NCBI GenBank assembly: GCA_020747065.1
Contig: JAGMVK010000004.1
Coordinates: 1,054,001-1,118,000, forward strand
From: Cadophora sp. MPI-SDFR-AT-0126
Taxonomy: Eukaryota > Ascomycota > Leotiomycetes > Helotiales > Ploettnerulaceae
DNA: 64,000 nucleotides
Reading direction: 5' to 3'
The notes beneath the pieces are model-generated. The model had not been told where the DNA came from. It worked only from the letters and a program-made list of their open reading frames with translations, and ran no database searches. Positions within the stretch are counted from its first letter, which is position 1; each line of letters starts with the position of its first letter. Made by a program: the position numbers and the translations under genes. This document shows positions 57,103 to 64,000 of the stretch, piece by piece.

Positions 57103-57372
57103 ATGATCGCTGCGGCTAGCGCCCCTCCCCTTCTCACAACGATCAATCAGCCCACACCAAGCGCCGTCAAGGCGTGGCTGGCAGTGTCAGCCGAATCGAT
57201 TGACATGGCATGGAGGAAAGCCAACTTTCTGCCTCTTGATTATAATGAAAAGGAGCGTGATAACAAACAATCCCCTGCCCGGCAGTACAGGCGCCTGGCT
57301 TCATACACTCTCGCATTGAACACAAAGCTTCACGTCCTCCTTCAACTACTGGACTGCCCGACGGATGACTGA
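57103..57372 (+). CDS. Possible small protein, 89 aa
   Basis: Single frame with plausible helical composition (SAVKAWLAVSAESIDMAW, YRRLASYTLALNTKLHVLL) and no internal breaks. No family, signal peptide or membrane segment. The opposite strand is also open (57167-57589), so one of the two may be chance. Confidence 0.3.
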   Translation: MIAAASAPPLLTTINQPTPSAVKAWLAVSAESIDMAWRKANFLPLDYNEKERDNKQSPARQYRRLASYTLALNTKLHVLLQLLDCPTDD

Positions 57373-58062
57373 AGATTGTAAGCAAACGAGTAGAGTAAGC
57401 AAGTTGCTGGTAGTCATCGTAATGCTCAGAATTTGACATATCACAAGGCAGTTCTGGCCATTCACGCTGCGTCCACTTTGATGAGAATGCCCCTTGGTGA
57501 AGATCCCGTAAATATGCTCTTGGCGAATACCCCGCGATTTTTGAGCCCAAACCGATGCGATTCTGCGATCTGGGCAGATAAAGATTCAAAGTAGAGAAAT
57601 GATTTATTATAACGCCACTAGCTTAAATATATAGTACTTCATCACCTCCTAACGCTCTTTCTTTTCTTTTCTGTGCGCGAAGAAGATATTTACAGCCAAA
57701 CAAGAGGGCGAGGGCAGGGAGTTAGAGAACAAAAGAAAAACCCTAGAGATATTTTACAAGGGGAATATATCTGCGCCGGCAATCGGTACTGATTAACTCC
57801 TTCACTTCCCTAGGCCTTAGTATCCTCTTACTTGTACTGATCAAAGTGATATTAACCAGGTCACATATCCCGATCTAATATACCGCATTAATAATCACTT
57901 TAATAATTGAATCTCAAAAGTGTAACCCAATCCCATGTTTATTGACGTCTATCTTTTCTCTTCGCCCTTGTAAAGAATACCACACTGATAAAACTATTAA
58001 TAAAGACTAGCTTTCATCTGTCTATTTAGTCACGATATGTGACATTTAGACCTGACACTGTT
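57373..58062. other. AT-rich intergenic region
   Basis: AT-rich, notably 57590-57660 and 57830-58020, leading to the 3' end of the flavin prenyltransferase gene. No gene recognised. Confidence 0.5.
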
Positions 58063-58707
58063 CTACTCCTTCGAATCCTTCCATCCGTTCCATCTCTTGA
58101 AGTCAGCAGAGTCCAAGTCAAACAAGTCCAGTATCCTGCCGACGCTCTGGTCAACCAAATCGTCGACTGAAGCGGGTCTGACATAGTACGCAGGGACTGG
58201 AGGAAAGATAATGGCCCCACTCTGTGTCACAGAGAGCATGTTCCTGAGATGAATGTCGCTTAACGGGGTTTCTCGTGTCACTAAGACGACTCTGCGACGT
58301 TCTTTAAGCATGACATCGGCCGTCCGCGAGATAAGATCATCGCATAGTCCCGTGCTGATCGCAGCGAGGGTTTTCATGCTGCAAGGAACGACGATCAGTC
58401 CATCCGTGCGGAAGGAGCCACTGGATATTGGCGCTGCCATATCGTTGTTGCCATACACATGATCTGCGAGAGCCCGAAGATTGGATGGTGTATAATCAGT
58501 CTCGTACTTCATGGTGGCCTCGGCCCATTTGCTCATGATCAGGTGAGTTTCGACATTGAGGCGCCGCAGTGTCGTCAATACTTTGATGCCCAGAATCACT
58601 CCGGTTGCCCCGGTGATGGCAACAACTATCTTCTTGAGTGGAATCGAATGAGAAGTTCTGCTACTATAGACGGCAGCGTCGTCTGCTGTTCGCTGATCGT
58701 CAACCAT
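58063..58707 (-). CDS. PAD1: UbiX-type flavin prenyltransferase (phenylacrylic acid decarboxylase Pad1)
   Basis: Attaches dimethylallyl phosphate to reduced FMN, producing the prenylated flavin needed by Fdc1. Single exon, 214 residues. UbiX motifs: VVAITGATGVILGIKVL (flavin-binding loop), ETHLIMSKWAE, GSFRTDGLIVVPCSMKTLAAI, RVVLVTRETPLSDIHLRNML (catalytic/phosphate region), GAIIFPPVPAYYVRP and the C-terminal VGRILDLFDLD. No obvious mitochondrial presequence, although fungal Pad1 often works there. It is divergent from FDC1, and the two together confer decarboxylation of cinnamic, ferulic or sorbic acids. Confidence 0.96.
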   Translation of the reverse strand: MVDDQRTADDAAVYSSRTSHSIPLKKIVVAITGATGVILGIKVLTTLRRLNVETHLIMSKWAEATMKYETDYTPSNLRALADHVYGNNDMAAPISSGSFRTDGLIVVPCSMKTLAAISTGLCDDLISRTADVMLKERRRVVLVTRETPLSDIHLRNMLSVTQSGAIIFPPVPAYYVRPASVDDLVDQSVGRILDLFDLDSADFKRWNGWKDSKE

Positions 58708-58873
58708 CGCGGAAACAGAGCTGGGCTATGGCGACCCGTAGTATGGGTAGACAGAAGAACAAGATTATGAGGTTGTGGAATTATCTCAAGGAAATACAGA
58801 GGACATATTGTTACTATAGATAACATTTGAATGATCGATCGTTGAAACAATCCCAGCATTTCTTTCGGCCTTT

Positions 58874-59045
58874 CGCTCTTGAAGGAGTGCCGAGATAATA
58901 TGATTGATATTCTGCGAGCATGCCGTATTTGCGTGGCTTTAGTTTATTCGCTCTTGATTAAATGCCGAGGCAAACTGATTAATATTCAGCGAGCAAGATG
59001 CCGTCCTTGCCGTGGCTTTGGCTCATTCGCTTATGATTGAACGCA
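58874..59045. repeat. Imperfect 75-79 bp tandem repeat (two units plus partial third)
   Basis: Units begin at 58874, 58949 and 59028. Conserved words are CGCTCTTGA, TGCCGAG, TGATTGATATTC/TGATTAATATTC, GCGAGCA and GTGGCTTTAG/GTGGCTTTGG followed by a TTCATT-type junction. Confidence 0.75.
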
Positions 59046-59920
59046 AAACTGGGCAGTGAGTATTCACTCTGTACAGGGCCAGAAAAATACATGATTCTAG
59101 GTCGTGCACAGCCTTATCTACCTGAAATACTGGTGAATTAATTCTGAAATATTATTAGACATCCCCCTTCGCGAAATCCTAGTTTACTAAAACCCCGTAG
59201 AAGTACGTGCAAACAGAAACTCCACTTCGTATATATTGAAAAATCGAGGAAAACACGAGTGAATGTGCGGCAATAGGAACTATCGTACATGTCTTAGTGG
59301 ACTACCCCAAGTCGGCGAGCTAAGGAAATGAGATGGTCAATTAAGGGAGAAGTGTACTAAATGCAGTGCTTGGGCCCGCGGAAGAGTCTAAGAGAATCTT
59401 GTCAAGAGTGCTCGTACGACTTCAAAACAGAGATCGGCGACGGAAGTTTCGACGCAGGCCTCCGCGAGACTGAACTTTGTTTGCATATAACGGAGTAAGT
59501 ATAGGATTAGAGTCACTAGGGTAAATGCAAGGGTACTGGCCTGCGATCGCTAAATGAAAGACAATAACAACCCGTTAGATGCATCTCGATAGGTCGGCAC
59601 TGACGGTTTTGAGAACAGAGTTTGGACATTACTAGAGTAGGGTTAGTAGATCTTCGGTAGTTGTTTGTCGGCTTCGCGCTCTATCTTGAGCGAGAAAGAT
59701 CATCATTGGCACTAATGGCAATGGATCAATTAGGGAGGGAGGACACGACTAGGTGCGACGGACTCCGGGAATTATACTTCCAATTGTCAAATGTAATGGA
59801 TGCTGCTAGTGCGTTTTACATTACATGACATTATAATATTTGTATAGCTTACCAACCTGGACAGCTCACCGGCCGTATCGGCTTGTGGATGATAGATCGA
59901 TATAATCGTGTACGGATGTG

Positions 59921-59928
59921 TATATATA
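59921..59928 (+). promoter_or_regulatory. Possible TATA box of FDC1
   Basis: TATATATA, 180 bp before the chosen start codon at 60108. Confidence 0.35.
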
Positions 59929-60107
59929 GAGACCTAGGCTTCCTCATAGTTAGCTACTTGAGCAATTCAAGAAGCTTTCCAAATCACGTGCTCATTCTTC
60001 CTCTGGCCGATTGGGATTCTCACACAAATCGCTGTTCTCGATCTCACATTATTGATACTCAGCACCTGTTCAAGCCAAAAAGCTTCAACACCGTCCTCGC
60101 CATCAAT

Positions 60108-61724
60108 ATGACTGCCCAAAGCTCTATGTCAACGCCTGTGTCTGAAACGCTTGTATCTGACTCTTACGGTCTGACAAACATTGATCCCCATATGAATTTT
60201 CGAAGCTATGTGGAAGCACTGCGCAAGGATGGAGATCTTGTCGACGTCAACGTGGAAGTGGATCCGGATCTTGAACTGGCCGCAATAACACGACGTGCTT
60301 TGGAGACGTCCGACAGGGCACCGCTCTTCAATAATATCAAAGGAGCTCACCATGGACTGTTCAGAATCCTGGGCGCTCCAGCATCCCTCCGAAGAAGTAA
60401 GGCTGAACAGTTCGGCCGGCTGGCCCGGCACTTGGGACTTCCACCAACAGCAACCATGCCAGATATCTTTGACCATATTCTTGCAGCAAAAATGAAGAAG
60501 CTGATTCCGCCGGTGGTCGTCAAGGACGGCCCATGTAAAGAAAATAAACTCTTCGGGGACCAGATCGATCTTACAAGATTGCCCGCGCCTCTGATGCACC
60601 GATTTGACGGCGGCAAATATATACAAACATTCGGCATGCATATCGTCCAGACGCCAGATAAAAAATGGACAAATTGGTCGATTTCCAGATCCATGGTTCA
60701 CGATAAAGACCATCTGACCTGCCTTATTCTTCCACCTCAGCATCTTGGCCGGATATACGCTCAATGGGAGGAGAGAAAAGAGGATATCCCATGGGCGTTA
60801 GCAATGGGAGTACCTCCAGCCGCAATTCTTGTCGCTGGCATGCCTATTCCTGAAGGAGTCTCTGAAGGAGAGTTCATCGGCGCGATGACTGGATCTGCAT
60901 TGGAGGTCGTAAAATGCGAAACAAATGACTTGATGGTACCGGCAAACGCTGAAATTGTATTTGAAGGTACAATGTCTATTACCGAGAAGGGGGACGAAGG
61001 GCCATTTGGAGAGATCCACGGCTACACTTTCATTGAACCTCCGCGGCAAATGCCCCTTTGCCACGTCGAGGCCATCACACATAGAAACGAAGCTGTTTTT
61101 CCCGTCTGCGTTCCAGGAAGACCTGTCGACGAGACTGTAAGAGCATTCACCTTGGAAATATTCTGTTTTAGGATCGGGTATTAACTCTGTGTGCAGCATA
61201 CTGTCGCAGGAGCCTTTAACGGTGCTGTAATCCGTGAACGACTGCAGGCTGCCGGCCTGCCGGTCAAGGAAGTGTTTACACCCTTTGAAACACAGACTCT
61301 CTGGGCGGTTGTGCAGATCGACTGTGGCAAACTCCGCGCTATGAGAACAAATCCTAAGCAACTCTGCGAAAAGATTGGGAATACCATTTTCACCGACCGT
61401 TCAGGCATGTTCGAACACCATATCCTGGTTGTGTCCGACGATATTGATATCTTTGATTTTAAAGATGTCATGTGGGCTTATACAACCCGATGCCGGCCAG
61501 GAGTGGATGACTTTTATTTCCACAACACTCTTGGCTTTTCGTTGACTCCGTATCAATCCCAGGGCGAGGGCCCGCCTGACGTGGCCACAAAGATTGTTTC
61601 AAACTGCCTCTTACCCGTGGAGTATACAACTGGGCCAAATTGGGAGTCGGGAGACTTTGAGCATGGATTCCCTGATGATCTCAAACAGAAGGTCTTAAAT
61701 AATTGGTCGAAATATGGATTTTAA
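60108..61724 (+). CDS. FDC1: Ferulic/cinnamic acid decarboxylase (UbiD family, prFMN-dependent)
   Basis: Non-oxidative decarboxylation of aromatic alpha,beta-unsaturated acids such as cinnamate, ferulate or sorbate, using the prenylated flavin made by PAD1. Exons 60108-61136 and 61197-61724, intron 61137-61196 (GTAAGA...GTGCAG); 518 residues, typical of fungal Fdc1. Start is at [10 protein letters not shown]; the frame is open to 59883 but that part is not family-like. UbiD hallmarks: [37 protein letters not shown] block, [17 protein letters not shown] (metal and prFMN contacts), [28 protein letters not shown] (the conserved Glu region) and [12 protein letters not shown] after the splice. Dimer in the cytosol by family knowledge. 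Confidence 0.96.
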
Positions 61725-64000
61725 GGTGAGCGGGGTGTCAGATCAGAAATGTGTGCCTCCCTTTTTGGCCTACTTGCCTTTATACACCCTCTTAGCATCA
61801 TTATCATCATTGTTATTATGGAACCTTTTTACAAGCTGTATAAAGCTGTGACCATCATGGTATAGCAGAATCGCTCCTTAACGCCCTATCACTACTAGTC
61901 CTCCTCTCTATACCTAGCTACATCTGCAACAATGCGGCCGCCCCTGTAGCCGTGCTGGCCACAGATCTGCCTATGACTGCCCAGGATCAACTTCGACAGT
62001 GGAGAGAGAATAGTGTAGGCATAATAATAAATCTAAAGCACGTTGGAGCTCCTAACAGGCTGACTGTTAAAGTCAGACCTCCAGGCCCAGGTCCTCGAGA
62101 GCAGCCGTCGCAACGTGCTCCGGTATTAGTTACGAATGCGCTCTATAATTCTTACGAGAGTCTTTATGGATATATAAGTAAGTAGAAGTTCTTACACAAA
62201 TGTCGAAAATGTACTAGAGAGGCGGATAAGACGTATAAAAGACGAGACTAGGACTCTTACTTTACTATTAAACTAACGACGCTTTGGGGCACTGCCCTTT
62301 AACGATATAAGACCTTCAGATTACTACTTAATATATAGATAATAATTAAGATTAAAATACGTATGTATATACAATCTTCTATAGGACAACTTTAATCGTA
62401 TCCTCTAAATCTATTTTCTATATATAATCATAATAAAAGCACGAATTATAGCTTCGTGCTTATAGACTTTAAGTAGAAATAGAGATCGATATTGCTATAC
62501 TTTACTCCAGTGAAGAATTGCTAAGAGTTTTCTCCTCTAATTAATATTAATAACAATACTTGATTGATTAGCTTTAGTTGAGGTTAGAGAAAGGGGTTGA
62601 CGAATCTGATATTCACGGGAGAAATATCCTAAGCTAATGCCAAAGAAGTTCCTGGAGGCAGAGTGCAAGACTACTCTCTTATCCATGACTGGACTCTGTA
62701 GTCGACGACTCCTTTGACCGTGGCTGAGATTCTTTCTTTCACGAAGACTCTCCAAACTACTTCTCCTCGCGACCCTCCACATCTGTACCACCATTTTACA
62801 ACTCGATTCTACACTCATTCCTCTTTCGCCCATCTTCTCCGCGTTCGTACTCTCGAATGCCTTGAACCTTGAACACTCCACAGTTCTAGTGTCTTCTCCC
62901 TGCCCTCGACATTGACTACGATCTCCTCCCCTCCGAAGCACCCTCGAAGTCTGCTCTCCCTTCGCGGCCATCCATATCTCCACCACCCTTCTACATCTCG
63001 ACTCTTTACACGACTCTTCACACGTCTGTCGACTCATAAACTCGAACTCGACCGACCATCATATCGTCAGGCTAAGTCAACGCCGAAGCATTTACTCCAG
63101 CGCCAGCCCTTTGCCATGACAGCGAAGCATGATAGGAGCGGGCTTAGTGCTGGACCGCAGAAGGCGGCGGCGACCTAAGGTACAAGGGCGTAGGGCAGGT
63201 AGAGAAAGGAATACATGTCTTGCAAAGAGGCCGCGCCATTAGCTAGAGAGGGAGATCCGAAGAACCCTTGCAGGAATCGGAGGACAAGGAGACCTACCAA
63301 GTTGTCGACTATTACCGTAGGCAGGGAAATAAAAGTGAAGAGGGCTATAGTTGAGGCGTAGACAGGAGAGCGGCCAATGATTGGGATCTCGGAGAGAGAG
63401 CCCAGATGAGCAGACCGATACTATAAACTAGGACGTAGAGAGAGTGTGAGAGTGCAGCGTTAACATAGCTGAGACCCTATTTATACATTAACTCGGGCTC
63501 ACTAGAAGTATAGATCGCGGAGTCGGTGTAGACGACGTAAGTGTAGAGGCAGATGACGATAGAGATAAAATCACGCTTGCTATTTGACTAGTTTTGAGGA
63601 TTAGCGGGATAATCTGTTGTGTACTAGTCAACGAGGACGATGCCGTCTAATGTCTTTAGGGGGGCGATAGACTTAGTTTCTGTGCCGGTAAGCGAGAGTT
63701 ATTGTTCGAGCTCGAGACGGGTTTAGATATATGAAATTATCTCAACACAACTTTTCATTCGGCTGAGTGAAAGTGCTTCGACGTCGTTGTTTGCGTATGC
63801 GTATGAACTTGGGTTCTCTTGCTCTGTCTTAGCATTTTCTAAGTTCGATGCAATTCGTGACCCTGAATCACTCGAAGAAGTAGACGATGCGCGGGCTCGT
63901 TGTGGTGTACAGTCTTCGGTGCCTCGAGTATTTGGTCGCGTTGTTGATGTCTCGTTATTCGATGCATTGAGCATAGTAGTATATGTCAGGGGTAATTGGA
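61725..64000. other. Gene-poor right edge, AT-rich and repeat-like
   Basis: No confident gene. A 77-codon frame (61952-62185) and the 62912-63178 (plus), 62537-63037 and 63723-63974 (minus) frames have skewed composition but no family signature. 62270-62540 is strongly AT- and TpA-rich (for example TATATATAATCATAATAAAAG at about 62441), then a pyrimidine-rich run with CTC/TCT words (62750-63060) and purine-rich sequence afterwards. The pattern fits degenerate transposon DNA, which is not proven here. The 63723-63974 frame could be the start of a gene cut by the window end. Confidence 0.5.

Larger units (their letters stand above)
58708..60107. promoter_or_regulatory. Shared 1.4-kb PAD1-FDC1 spacer with imperfect tandem repeats
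   Basis: Both start codons face away from this spacer. From 58874 to about 59045 an imperfect unit repeats with 75- and 79-bp spacing, starting CGCTCTTGA / CGCTCTTGATT / CGCTTATGATTGAACGC and sharing TGCCGAG, TTGATATTC/TTAATATTC, GCGAGCA and CGTGGCTTT. A TATATATA run at 59921-59928 lies 180 bp before the FDC1 start. The repeats could be regulator binding units for an aromatic-acid response; that is inference. Confidence 0.6.

Overview
The window is nuclear DNA of a filamentous ascomycete. The genes have many short introns (mostly 45-120 bp, GTRAGT donors, CTAAC/CTGAC/CTAAT branch sites shortly before the acceptor). The gene families are Pezizomycotina-specific: Zn2Cys6 regulator, cutinase, CFEM-like and GPI-anchored wall proteins, DUF4360, AsaB/CmcJ-like dioxygenase, UbiX/UbiD (PAD1/FDC1) pair. 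The overall gene content reminds me of Leotiomycetes (Helotiales), but that placement is inference. Exon boundaries were worked out by hand from frame continuity and splice signals, and all finished models give whole numbers of codons.

Left part (0.9-17 kb): an aldo/keto reductase; a large C2H2-like fungal protein (minus); a PDX2/SNO-type glutaminase for vitamin B6 synthesis, divergent from an SLC1-type lysophosphatidate acyltransferase; a decayed zinc-finger gene with three in-frame stops (9.0-11.4 kb); a secreted cutinase; and a five-exon Zn2Cys6 regulator.

Middle accessory block (18-29 kb): an AsaB/CmcJ-type 2-oxoglutarate dioxygenase with an unusual N-terminal extension, a membrane-anchored GT8 glycosyltransferase, an MFS sugar transporter, a secreted glycoside-hydrolase-like protein, a cytochrome P450 and a small secreted DUF4360 protein. 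With the regulator next door this could be a small metabolic neighbourhood, although no backbone synthase is present.

Central block (30-43 kb): an RGG-box protein of a conserved fungal family is divergently paired with an 8.1 kb, twelve-exon gene encoding about 2,341 residues: an NFX1/ZNFX1-like SF1 helicase, a Cys/His-rich segment, three CbxX/SpoVK-type AAA+ modules and a C-terminal coiled coil. A decayed, inverted partial copy of the left edge of this locus lies at 42.75-43.25 kb. Between them is a disordered-protein gene whose DNA carries 21 copies of TTGAGA in about 1.3 kb, in all reading phases.

Right part (43.5-64 kb): small genes (TRP14-like thioredoxin, GPI-anchored wall protein, GRF zinc-finger protein, CFEM-like membrane protein), an MFS transporter pseudogene, a caspase-like protein whose C-terminus was frameshifted by a short duplication, a broken small gene, and a divergent PAD1/FDC1 pair (flavin prenyltransferase and prenylated-FMN decarboxylase) with imperfect tandem repeats in its shared promoter region. 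The last 2.3 kb is AT-rich or low in gene signal and looks like repeat-derived DNA. No rRNA, tRNA or CRISPR array was recognised.
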